Assembly: GCF_900111005.1 (NCBI RefSeq)
Contig: NZ_FOFV01000006.1
Location: forward strand, 248,001 to 312,000
DNA from: Lentzea albida
Lineage (GTDB): Bacteria > Actinomycetota > Actinomycetes > Mycobacteriales > Pseudonocardiaceae
Length of the DNA: 64,000 nucleotides
Direction: 5' to 3'
The notes under the pieces are model-generated. The model had not been told where the DNA came from. It worked only from the letters and a program-made list of their open reading frames with translations, and searched no databases. Of this stretch, positions 28,803 through 36,569 are shown in pieces. Numbering within the stretch: position 1 is the first letter of the stretch; every line of letters starts with the position of its first letter. The position numbers and the translations under genes were made by a program.

Positions 28803-29734
28803 TCGATCCACGTCCGCGCCACCCCGAACCCGGCGCGCTCGTAGAGGCCGAGCGCTCCGGTCGGGTTGGCCGTGTCCACGGAGAGCCCCGCGCGCTGGTA
28901 CCCCTTCTCCCCTGCCCGAGCCAGGGTGCGGCTCAGCAGGGCCGAGGCCACGCCGCGCCCGCGGTGCTCGTCCAGGGTGCCGACGTCGCCGATCCACAGC
29001 TCGCGGACGCCGGTCATCTCTTCGACGACCGGGTAGTGCCGCGCGAGCACGAACCCCACGACGGCGCCCTGCGAGAGCGCCAGGAAGGAGGACTCGGGAA
29101 CGAACCTCGGGCTGTCGGTGAACGACGCCGCCCATTCCTGGGGGCTGCGCTCGACCGAACCCCAGTGCCGCGCGAACGCCGCGTTGCAGACCAGCCGGAC
29201 CTCTTCGCCACGAGCCGCGGAGAACGGCACGATCTCGTAGCCGGACGGGATCGGCGCCTGGGCGAGTGACTCGCCCAGTGCCACCTCCAGCTCGTAGAAG
29301 TGGCGGTCGGCCTGGAACCCGAGCTCCTCGACGAGCGCGACGTGCCCGGCGGAGCGGCTCTCGGCCATGGTGCACACGGTGAGCGGCATACCTGGATGCC
29401 GTGAGACGTGGAGCACCCGCGCGAGCTCCGCGAGACGCGGCAGGAGCCGCGTCCCGATGCCCCGGCGCCGGAACTCGGGGTGCACCAGCCCGTCGAGGCG
29501 GACGCGGTGCGTGCCCACGGGGTTGTCGCGCAACACGACAAGCCCGTACGCCGCAAGGCTTTCGCCCGCGAACACGGCCACCGACCCACCGGGCAGGTCG
29601 GCCTCGCGGAACGACTCGGCGAAGTCCTCTTCGGACAACAACTCACCGGTGTCGTCGACCGCCTCGGCCGCGTTGTAGAGCGCGGCCACCTCAGGGATGT
29701 CCGCTGTCGTGAGCGGGCGCCACACGAGTTCCAC
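28778..29734 (-). CDS. Tandem GNAT N-acetyltransferase
   Basis: 318 residues with two GNAT domains. The N-terminal one has the acetyl-CoA loop RRRGIGTRLLPRLAE, the C-terminal one has RGRGVASALLSRTLARA followed by VDTANPTGALGLYERAGF. The layout resembles mycothiol synthase MshD, but the sequence is not close enough for that name and an unknown amine acceptor is safer. GTG at 29734 is chosen since the domain begins there; there is no strong ribosome site. Convergent 25-bp overlap with the VOC gene. Confidence 0.82.
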   Translation of the reverse strand: MELVWRPLTTADIPEVAALYNAAEAVDDTGELLSEEDFAESFREADLPGGSVAVFAGESLAAYGLVVLRDNPVGTHRVRLDGLVHPEFRRRGIGTRLLPRLAELARVLHVSRHPGMPLTVCTMAESRSAGHVALVEELGFQADRHFYELEVALGESLAQAPIPSGYEIVPFSAARGEEVRLVCNAAFARHWGSVERSPQEWAASFTDSPRFVPESSFLALSQGAVVGFVLARHYPVVEEMTGVRELWIGDVGTLDEHRGRGVASALLSRTLARAGEKGYQRAGLSVDTANPTGALGLYERAGFGVARTWIDYGLPVAF

Positions 29735-29820
29735 GCCGACTGAAGCTACGGGGAGGTGATGGACCCAACAACTGAATATCGCGTTGCCCGGACCGTGCCG
29801 CCGGGGCCATCCTGGGGGCG

Positions 29821-30576
29821 ATGACGTCACCAGAGATAGCACCGCTGTACACCGACGTGACGTTCCACGGACCGCTGTCCGAGGAACGAGCAGCCCGCCT
29901 CATCCGCTCGCTCCTGCCGCTGGACGACGCCCACGTCGTGGACCTGGGCTGCGGCTGGGCGGAGTTCCTCCTGAGGACACTGGAGGCGGCGCCCACGGCC
30001 ACCGGCACCGGCGTCGACCGCAACGCCGTCGACATCGCCCACGCCCAGTCCAACGCCGACGCCCGAGGCCTCACCGACCGCGTCAGCCTGGTGGTGACCG
30101 ACGTGGCCGAGTGGCAGCCGGACAGGCCGGCCGACGCCGTGATCGTCAACGGCGCCTCCCAGGTGTGGGGCGGAGACCCGTTGCAGCACACGGTGAACGC
30201 GCTGACGGAGGCCAAGAAGCTCCTCAAGCCGGGCGGCCGCTTCCTGCTGGGCGAAGGCTTCTGGCAGCAGGAACCCACTGAGGCCCAGCTGGCGGCGATG
30301 CCGATTCCCCGCGACCAGTACGGCTCGCTGGCCGACCTCGTCGACCTGGCCCACGCGCACGGCTACCGCTTGCTGGCCGCCGAACAGGCGAGCCTCGACG
30401 AGTGGGACGTGTTCGAGAACGGCCACGGCCGCGCCTGGGAACACTGGCTGCGCGCCAACCCGGACTCCGAGCACGCGGCCGAGATCAGGGCGAAGGCCGA
30501 CCGGCAACGCGGGTGGCGCCTGCGCGGGTGGCGCGAGACGATGGGCCTGGCGTACCTGACGCTGCAGGCACCCTGA
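29821..30576 (+). CDS. Class I SAM-dependent methyltransferase
   Basis: 251 residues. SAM-binding motif I VVDLGCGWAEFLL (about 39-51), the acidic residue after beta-2 in GVDRN, and motif VTDVAEW. The C-terminal part (RQRGWRLRGWRETMGLAYLTL) is typical of small-molecule methyltransferases. The substrate is unknown. ATG at 29821, divergent from the GNAT gene with 86 bp between them. Confidence 0.87.
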   Translation: MTSPEIAPLYTDVTFHGPLSEERAARLIRSLLPLDDAHVVDLGCGWAEFLLRTLEAAPTATGTGVDRNAVDIAHAQSNADARGLTDRVSLVVTDVAEWQPDRPADAVIVNGASQVWGGDPLQHTVNALTEAKKLLKPGGRFLLGEGFWQQEPTEAQLAAMPIPRDQYGSLADLVDLAHAHGYRLLAAEQASLDEWDVFENGHGRAWEHWLRANPDSEHAAEIRAKADRQRGWRLRGWRETMGLAYLTLQAP

Positions 30577-30997
30577 CGCCACTGGAACCCTGACGACGCC
30601 GGCCACGGCGATACGGCCGCGCGACCACGGCATTGCCTGGCTGTGGCGGGCTGTGGCGACTCACGCACCGTGGCCGCGATGCCACACGGCCAGACCGCAC
30701 CGGCTGGTTGTGGCGCCTGGTCGTGGCGACCCGCGCCGCGTACTCACACATGCCAGGCCGCACTCAGCCGGTGCGCCGCTCACTCCGCGCCGCCACCGGT
30801 GCGGGTGTCGCAGCCAGCCCACCCCCGCGCGGCCGAAGCACCACGCTCCCGCCCACACGGCAATGCTGCGCACCCACCCGAGACGAGCGGGCGCCGCCCC
30901 TCCCCAAGACGACCCGTCCGGCGCCCACATCCACGACGGCACGTGCCTCACCCACCGCCTAAGGCGACCCGTCCGGCGCACCCACGACCAAGACGAC
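30577..30997. other. Non-coding gap without recognised gene
   Basis: About 420 bases of C-rich sequence between the methyltransferase gene and the tRNA terminator. Open frames here have no family features. There is a degenerate direct repeat around gacccgtccggcgc (near 30911 and 30966). I see no promoter or RNA fold that I can support. Confidence 0.5.
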
Positions 30998-31037
30998 GTG
31001 TGCCGCACCCACCGCCAAAGCAGCGGGTGCGGCACAC
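30998..31037 (-). terminator. Terminator of the tRNA pair
   Basis: 13-bp perfect arms (30998-31010 / 31025-31037) with a 14-base loop, located 38 bases downstream of the second tRNA on the minus strand and followed by a modest T-rich stretch. It supports the view that the two tRNA genes are transcribed leftward. Confidence 0.75.
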
Positions 31038-31075
31038 GGACACCCGGACCACCTGCCCCCGCAGGCGTCCACCAG

Positions 31076-31147
31076 GGAACACGGCCGGGCTCGAACCGGC
31101 GTCCCTCCGGAGAAAGAGCCGGAGCTCTACCACTGAGCTACGCGTTC
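31076..31147 (-). tRNA. tRNA gene with 8-nt anticodon loop (identity undetermined)
   Basis: 72 nt. Read on the minus strand: acceptor GAACGCG pairs with CGTGTTC (one G-T), linker TA, D stem GCTC/GAGC, anticodon stem TCCGG/CCGGA, variable loop GGGAC, T arm GCCGG-TTCGAGC-CCGGC, discriminator C, no encoded CCA. The anticodon loop is CTCTTTCT, eight bases rather than seven, and base 26 is missing. A seven-base alternative breaks the stem. If read from T33 the anticodon would be CTT (Lys); TTC (Glu) is also possible. Either a frameshift-suppressor-like tRNA or a decayed gene. Confidence 0.65.
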
Positions 31148-31153
31148 CAGGCG

Positions 31154-31225
31154 TCCGGCGGGCCGGGCTCGAACCGGCGTCCACCCGGTCCAGAGCCGGG
31201 CGCTCCACCACTGAGCTACCACCGA
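31154..31225 (-). tRNA. tRNA with CTG anticodon (Gln by anticodon), atypical body
   Basis: 72 nt and a complete cloverleaf: acceptor TCGGTGG/CCGCCGG, TA, D stem GCTC/GAGC, base 26 G, anticodon stem CCCGG/CCGGG with loop CTCTGGA (anticodon CTG), variable TGGAC, T arm GCCGG-TTCGAGC-CCGGC, discriminator A, no encoded CCA. The first pair is T-G rather than the T-A of ordinary bacterial tRNA-Gln, and the D arm is of the Lys/Val type. Its 5' end is 16 bases after the stop of the 452-residue protein gene, so it may ride on that transcript. It shares most of its T arm and D arm with its neighbour. Confidence 0.75.
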
Positions 31226-31241
31226 ACGCCCCCAAGCCTCC

Positions 31242-32600
31242 TCAGCCCGGCGCGTCCTGTCCACCGAATACCGGTCCACCGAACACCTCGGCCCGCACCG
31301 GCTTTCCGCTGAACACCCCGGCACGCCGCAACGTCATGGCCCACAAGGGATCCGACACCGCCACGCCGTGCACGAGCTCCGGGGTCGGCCGGAAGCGCGC
31401 GACCGACGAGTGCTTCCGCGGCGCGGTCCAGGAGCGTGCCGGGTCCACGCCATGCGCACGGCAGGCCGCCTCGACGTCCGCGCGGGTGCACGTCGCGACC
31501 CCGTCGAGCACCTCCCACGGCAACGGCAGCGCGGCCCACACGGCGGTGTCCGGGTGCGGGCCGCCGCCCGTTTCCCGGTGCCACCACGCCAGGTCCGCCG
31601 CCATCACGCGCATCGCCTTGCCCGGCCAGGCCGGGTCGAGCAGTGACGTCAGGCCCGCCGCGTGCAGGCAGGTGATCCACGCGGTGCGGGCGGTGTTGTA
31701 GGCGCCGGCGTAGGCGTTCCACGTGGACGAGTCGACGCCGGAGCGCACGATCATGGTCGTGCGGTCCACATCGGATTCGCGCCACAGGCCGCCGAGCACG
31801 GAGGCGAGTGCCCGCACCGCCGCCGACCACCGGCCCAGCAACGAGCCCAACTCGTCGGCGGACAGGTGCCGCAGGACGTCCCAGGCGGGGTGCGCGAGCG
31901 CGATCATCGCCCAGTCCGTGCCGGAGGAGGCACGGCAGCGGGCGAAGAGCGCGTCGGCGACCTGGTCGAACGGGTTCTCGCGGCCCGCGAGGCCGAACTC
32001 GCGGCGCAGCTTGCGGCGGGCCGTGAAGTACGCGACGAAGCAGGCGGCGGCCGGATCGGCGCGGAAGCGGTCGCGGTCGATCACGTCCACGAACCCCGCG
32101 GACGCCAGCAGCGTCGCGCGGCGCAGTTCCTGGGCGCGGCCGAGGCGTCCCGCCTTCGCGGAGAGCCTGCGCAGCATGCGGAAGCGGCGGTTGTACTGCC
32201 TCTTCGACAGTTCGATGCCGGCCGACGCGCGGGCCTCGCGGTTCAACCGGTCCGCGAGGAAGTCCGTGCGCGAGGCGTCCCAGCCGATGCCGGCACCGGC
32301 CAGCGCCGCGAACTCCAGCACCGACAACGGGTCCTCGGCGTCCACGTCGCGGTGCAGGTCACCGTCCACGTCGAACAGGCGGCGGGTGGCGGCTACCTGG
32401 CGTGCGGCACCGACCGGGCGGGCGTAGTCGTCGCTCATCCCGGAGAAGCCGTGCCGGCGCGACGCGTGCGCCGCGACGCCGCCGATCACCGCGCGCTCCC
32501 GGCGCGTGGGGTTCGGCAGCGCCTCGAGCACGAGGACGGCCACCTCCTCGGGGCGCGGCCGGGCGTCGAGCGAGCGGTACAGGCGGTCGAGTGCGTCCAC
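31242..32600 (-). CDS. Conserved-looking protein of unknown function
   Basis: 452 residues, no signal peptide and no clear membrane helix. Largely helical with many Arg and Ala; segments such as SKRQYNRRFRMLRRLSAKAGRLGRAQELRR (in pieces) and STWNAYAGAYNTARTAWITCLH look ordered. I recognise no catalytic motif. GTG at 32600 is the likely start (GGAAGG just upstream). It is head to head with yaaA, 60 bp apart, and it ends 16 bp before the atypical tRNA pair, which suggests a shared transcript. Confidence 0.7.
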   Translation of the reverse strand: MDALDRLYRSLDARPRPEEVAVLVLEALPNPTRRERAVIGGVAAHASRRHGFSGMSDDYARPVGAARQVAATRRLFDVDGDLHRDVDAEDPLSVLEFAALAGAGIGWDASRTDFLADRLNREARASAGIELSKRQYNRRFRMLRRLSAKAGRLGRAQELRRATLLASAGFVDVIDRDRFRADPAAACFVAYFTARRKLRREFGLAGRENPFDQVADALFARCRASSGTDWAMIALAHPAWDVLRHLSADELGSLLGRWSAAVRALASVLGGLWRESDVDRTTMIVRSGVDSSTWNAYAGAYNTARTAWITCLHAAGLTSLLDPAWPGKAMRVMAADLAWWHRETGGGPHPDTAVWAALPLPWEVLDGVATCTRADVEAACRAHGVDPARSWTAPRKHSSVARFRPTPELVHGVAVSDPLWAMTLRRAGVFSGKPVRAEVFGGPVFGGQDAPG

Positions 32601-32660
32601 GCCTTCCAGGTGACCACGCCCTGTCCAGCTGTTTTCGTGCTTTGCCCTACGCTTTCGACC

Positions 32661-33389
32661 GTGCTGGTGCTGCTTCCCCCGTCGGAGACCAAGGCGATCG
32701 GCGGCGAGGGCGCGCCGCTCGACCTCGACGCGCTGTCGTTTCCCGAGCTCAACCCCGTGCGCGACAAGCTGGTCTCCGCGCTGGCCGATCTCGCGCAGGA
32801 CGTCCCGGCGAGCCTCAAAGCGCTCGACATCTCCGAACGCCAGGTCGACGAGGTGCACCGCAACGCCCATCTGCGCACGTCGGAGACGACGCCCGCGCTC
32901 CTGCGCTACACCGGCGTGCTCTACGACAACCTCGACTTCCCGTCGCTGAAGAAGGCCGAGAAGGAACGTGCCTACCAGCGGCTCGCGGTCGCGTCGGCGC
33001 TGTTCGGAGCGGTTCGCGGCGGCGATCCGGTGCCCGCGTACCGGTTGTCCGGCGGCAGCGCGCTGCCCGGCCACGGCAGCCTGCGCACGCTGTGGAAGCC
33101 CTCGCTGGAGCCCGTGCTGAAGGAGTCCGACGAGTTCGTCGTGGACCTCCGGTCCGGCGCGTACTCGAGCCTCGCGAAGATCCCGCACGCCGTCGTGGTC
33201 CGGGTGGTCACGAGCGAGGGCAAGGTCGTCAGCCACTTCAACAAGGCGCACAAGGGGCTGCTCGCGCGTGCCATCGCGAGGTCCAGCGCGGAGCCCACCG
33301 ACCTGAAAGGCCTGGTCAAGCTCGCGCAGAAGGCCGGTTTGACGATGGTCCCGACGGGCGCGCAGACGGCCGACCTGATCACCGGTTAA
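32661..33389 (+). CDS. yaaA: Peroxide stress protein YaaA (UPF0246)
   Basis: 242 residues with the family N-terminus LLPPSETK (residues 4-11) and later segments LYDNLDFPSLKK and FVVDLRSGAYSSL. E. coli YaaA limits free iron during peroxide stress and binds DNA. The GTG at 32661 has a TACGCT hexamer exactly 7 bases upstream (32648-32653) and no ribosome site, so the mRNA is probably leaderless. Confidence 0.93.
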   Translation: MLVLLPPSETKAIGGEGAPLDLDALSFPELNPVRDKLVSALADLAQDVPASLKALDISERQVDEVHRNAHLRTSETTPALLRYTGVLYDNLDFPSLKKAEKERAYQRLAVASALFGAVRGGDPVPAYRLSGGSALPGHGSLRTLWKPSLEPVLKESDEFVVDLRSGAYSSLAKIPHAVVVRVVTSEGKVVSHFNKAHKGLLARAIARSSAEPTDLKGLVKLAQKAGLTMVPTGAQTADLITG

Positions 33390-33467
33390 TTCGGTTGCGG
33401 GCGTGAGAACCGCACGGCAAGCTCTCCCCCGAAGCGTGACAACGGAGCTGGATCGAGGAGGTGCGTG

Positions 33468-33533
33468 ATGTCAGAGCCTGTCTTTGGACGTGGCACCGCA
33501 CTCGCGACCCGTCCAGCCGCCCTTCGCGCCTGA
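33468..33533 (+). CDS. Small ORF upstream of the RIO kinase gene
   Basis: A 21-codon frame encoding MSEPVFGRGTALATRPAALRA with an excellent ribosome site (GAGGAGG, 6 bases before the ATG). It lies between yaaA and the RIO kinase gene, 64 bp before the latter. No larger gene explains this ribosome site. It could be a leader peptide, a small protein, or the start of a gene lost by frameshift. No homology claim is made. Confidence 0.4.
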   Translation: MSEPVFGRGTALATRPAALRA

Positions 33534-33597
33534 TCAGCACCGTTTGATCGCAGAGCGCCAGTGGGGCGGTCACCTTCATCACCTGGGAGACCCCACC

Positions 33598-34566
33598 GTG
33601 CGCGAGCACGATCTCTACGAACGTTACGAGTCTGCTTTCGAAGGCGCCGACGACACCATGCGGCGCAAGGGAAAGCGCACCACCAGGCGCGGCGACGACG
33701 CGGAACCCACGCGTCGCGGCCGCATGACCGAAGCCGAGAAGCTGCGCGTCGCGCGAGTGCGCGAGGACCAGCTCAGCTCGGCCGACACCCCCGAGGACGG
33801 CGACCGCTGGTCCACGTGGGGCGACGCGGAGCAGGGCCCGAAACCGCATCCGAACTGGCTCATCACGGAACTGGCCGCGGTGGACCGCGAGCTGGGCATC
33901 GTGAAGACCGGCAAGGAGGCGGACGTCTTCCTGCTCGAACGCGCCATCGGCGAGAGGACGAGCCTGCTCGCCGCGAAGCGCTACCGCAGCAACGACCACC
34001 GGATGTTCCACCGCGACGCGGGGTACCTCGAGGGTCGTCGCATGAAGAAGTCCCGTGAGACGCGGGCGATCGCGAACCGCACGGCGTTCGGGCGCAACCT
34101 GATCGCCGAGCAGTGGGCGGTCGCGGAGTTCGCCGCGCTCTCGAAGCTGTGGCAGGTCGGCGCGCCCGTGCCGTACCCGGTGCAGCGCAGCGGTACCGAG
34201 CTGCTGCTGGAGTTCATCGGGGACGCCGAGGGCAACGCGGCGCCGCGGCTCGCGCAGACCCGTCCCGGCGAGGACGAGCTGCTCGACCTGTGGCGCCAGC
34301 TGGTCGCGACGCTGTCGACGCTCGCGGAGGCGGGCATGACGCACGGTGACCTCTCGGCGTACAACCTGATGGTCCACGACGGCAGGCTGGTCGTGATCGA
34401 CCTGCCGCAGGTGGTCGACCTCGTCGCGAACCCGCGCGGGGTGGAGTTCCTGGACCGCGACGTCCGCAACATCTGCGGCTGGTTCGCCGCGCGCGGCCTG
34501 CCGCCCGAGATCGGCGACCCGTCGTCGCTGGTGGCAACGCTGCTGGACGTGGCGGGTATGGCCTGA
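33598..34566 (+). CDS. RIO1 family atypical serine kinase / ATPase
   Basis: 322 residues. Visible are the flexible-loop region with GKEADVF (about 105), the catalytic loop HGDLSAYN (about 249-256, Asp251 and Asn256) and the metal-binding LVVIDLPQVVD. RIO kinases act in ribosome assembly in archaea and eukaryotes; in bacteria the role is unclear. The GTG at 33598 has GGGAG 8 bases upstream; an ATG at 33658 is an alternative. A basic patch (RRKGKRTTRR) near residue 25 could bind RNA. Confidence 0.9.
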   Translation: MREHDLYERYESAFEGADDTMRRKGKRTTRRGDDAEPTRRGRMTEAEKLRVARVREDQLSSADTPEDGDRWSTWGDAEQGPKPHPNWLITELAAVDRELGIVKTGKEADVFLLERAIGERTSLLAAKRYRSNDHRMFHRDAGYLEGRRMKKSRETRAIANRTAFGRNLIAEQWAVAEFAALSKLWQVGAPVPYPVQRSGTELLLEFIGDAEGNAAPRLAQTRPGEDELLDLWRQLVATLSTLAEAGMTHGDLSAYNLMVHDGRLVVIDLPQVVDLVANPRGVEFLDRDVRNICGWFAARGLPPEIGDPSSLVATLLDVAGMA

Positions 34567-34789
34567 CCCACGTTGCGCGTCCGGCCGTGTCCAACGACAC
34601 TGCCGGGCGCGCGAGTGGTTGCCGTTGATCAGCTAGACTGTAAGAGCACCGATGAAGGCTTGACGGCCGTTGACCGGTGCGTCCACCCACTCATTCAGGC
34701 GTGACCACCACGCCGGGCTCGTCCTTGTGAACTGGCACCGCGGCAAGCGCGGGGCAGCCTTGAGACGTGCCATGTCTCGGAGGTTTGTT
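34567..34789 (+). promoter_or_regulatory. Long leader of the DEAD-box helicase gene
   Basis: About 220 bases upstream of the helicase start. A TAGACT -10-like hexamer lies near 34634. Small stems are visible, for example ggcgtg/cacgcc and gcaccg/cggtgc. The helicase frame stays open through much of it (GTG at 34727 would add a basic VNWHRGKRGAALRR segment), so part could be coding. Long leaders are common for cold-inducible RNA helicases; that is an inference here. Confidence 0.4.
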
Positions 34790-36340
34790 TTGCCATCAAT
34801 GTCCGAAGGTCGTTCCGAGCGTGGACAGAGCCGCAGGTCACCGCGGCGCCGCTCGGGTCGCCAGGGCAATTCCTCGCGTCCGCAGTCGCGGGTCGAGGAA
34901 CCGATCGTCGCCGAGCCGTTCGAGAGCACGCTGCCGGAAGGCCCGCTGCCCTCGTTCGCTGAACTCGGCCTTGCCGACGCGCTGATCCGCTCGCTCGTCG
35001 CCAACGAAATCACCGAGCCGTTCCCGATCCAGGCGGCCACCCTTCCCGACTCGCTGTCGGGCAAGGACATCCTCGGCCGCGGCCAGACCGGCTCCGGCAA
35101 GACGCTGGCGTTCGGCCTCGCGATGCTGACCCGCCTCGCGGGCGGCCGCTCGCTGCCGCACAAGCCGCGCGGCCTGATCCTCGTCCCGACCCGTGAGCTC
35201 GCGATGCAGGTGGAGACGGCTCTCATGCCGCACGCCCGCTCGCTGGGCCTGTGGTGCCGCGTGGTCGTGGGCGGCACGTCCTTCCCGCGTCAGATCGACC
35301 ACCTGCGCCGCGGCGTCGACCTGCTGATCGCCACGCCGGGCCGGCTGTCCGACCACGTCCGCCAGGGCACGTGCGACCTGTCCGAGGTCGAGATCACCGC
35401 GCTGGACGAGGCCGACCAGATGGCGGACATGGGCTTCATGCCGCAGGTCCGCGCGATCCTCGACCTGACGCCGCAGGACGGGCAGCGCCTGCTGTTCTCC
35501 GCGACGCTCGACGGCGACGTGGACAAGCTGGTCCGCCAGTACCTGCACTCCCCGGTGACGCACTCGGTGGCCCCGGCCACCGCGAGCGTCACGACCATGG
35601 AGCACCACCTGCTGCTCGTGTCCGCCGAGGACAAGCAGAACGTGGTGACCGAGGTGGCCGCGCGCGAGGGCCGCACGATCATGTTCGTGCGCACCAAGCA
35701 CCACGTCGACCGCCTGGCCAAGAAGCTCCGCTCGGTCGGCGTCCACGCGGGCGCCCTGCACGGCGGCAAGGCGCAGAGCGCGCGCACCCGCGTGCTCGGC
35801 GAGTTCCGCGAGGGCACCACTCCCGTCCTGATCGCGACGGACGTGGCGGCGCGCGGCATCCACGTCGACGACGTCTCGCTCGTCGTGCACGTCGACCCGC
35901 CGGCCGACCCGAAGGACTACCTGCACCGAGCGGGCCGCACGGCACGCGCAGGCCAGTCCGGCACGGTCGTCACCCTGGTGACGCACGACCAGCGCCGCGC
36001 CGTCCAGGGCATGGCCGCCCGCGCGGGCATCCGCCCGGAGAGCACGAAGGTGCGCCCCGGCGACGACGACCTGGTCCGCATCACCGGTGCCCGCATCCCG
36101 TCCGGCGAGCCGATCGTCGAGCGCGAGAAGCCGGCCCGCCGCAGCGGCGGCGGACGCCGGTTCGGCGCACCTGCCGCCGGTGGCGGCCGCGGTGAGTACC
36201 GCGGTGGTTCGGGTCGCCGCACCGAGGGCGGCGAGTTCCGCGGTGGGCCGCGCCGGGCGGAGCGGTCCGAGGGTGGCCGCACGTTCGGGCGGACCGAGCG
36301 CGGCAGCGCGGGTCGTCCGCGCCGGGCGCCGCAGCACTGA
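34790..36340 (+). CDS. DEAD-box ATP-dependent RNA helicase
   Basis: About 516 residues. Motifs in order: Q-motif region EPFPIQAATLP, I GQTGSGKT (near 98), PTRELA, GG, TPGR, II DEAD (near 205), III SAT, then HGG, IATDVAARGIHV and HRAGRTARAG of the second RecA domain. The C-terminus is an Arg/Gly-rich RNA-binding tail. RhlE/CshA-like role in RNA unwinding, ribosome assembly or decay. I chose TTG at 34790, since GGAGG stands 6 bases upstream; ATG at 34799 or 34772 are alternatives. A strong terminator follows. Confidence 0.94.
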   Translation: MPSMSEGRSERGQSRRSPRRRSGRQGNSSRPQSRVEEPIVAEPFESTLPEGPLPSFAELGLADALIRSLVANEITEPFPIQAATLPDSLSGKDILGRGQTGSGKTLAFGLAMLTRLAGGRSLPHKPRGLILVPTRELAMQVETALMPHARSLGLWCRVVVGGTSFPRQIDHLRRGVDLLIATPGRLSDHVRQGTCDLSEVEITALDEADQMADMGFMPQVRAILDLTPQDGQRLLFSATLDGDVDKLVRQYLHSPVTHSVAPATASVTTMEHHLLLVSAEDKQNVVTEVAAREGRTIMFVRTKHHVDRLAKKLRSVGVHAGALHGGKAQSARTRVLGEFREGTTPVLIATDVAARGIHVDDVSLVVHVDPPADPKDYLHRAGRTARAGQSGTVVTLVTHDQRRAVQGMAARAGIRPESTKVRPGDDDLVRITGARIPSGEPIVEREKPARRSGGGRRFGAPAAGGGRGEYRGGSGRRTEGGEFRGGPRRAERSEGGRTFGRTERGSAGRPRRAPQH

Positions 36341-36354
36341 GGTTCGGATTCGGT

Positions 36355-36391
36355 CGAAGGCCGCTTCCCCGGTTCGGGGAGGCGGCCTTCG
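36355..36391 (+). terminator. Hairpin terminator after the helicase gene
   Basis: 17-bp arms (36355-36371 / 36375-36391) with one G-T type mismatch and a 3-base loop, 15 bases after the helicase stop. Confidence 0.85.
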
Positions 36392-36569
36392 CCGTTTCGG
36401 GAGACGGCTCGAGCCCATTCCGGGGCCAGCTCGGCCGAGTTGTCCACAGATCGGCGAGCGGTGGCTTGACGCGCCCGCGTCGGCGTTAAGTTGGGTGGAG
36501 GCAGGTGGTCAGCCCCCTGGGTGGGCGGGCCCCCAGCCGGCGGCCTCATCGCCACGCATAAGGTGCCCC

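Noticed and set aside
31076..31225. tRNA pair as an attachment site of an integrated element
   Set aside because: No integrase, no direct repeat of a tRNA 3' end and no change in gene content nearby were seen.
30948..31235. Open frame giving GSSVVERPALDRVDAGSSPA-like peptides
   Set aside because: This is the classic artefact of translating tRNA genes; the two tRNAs explain it.
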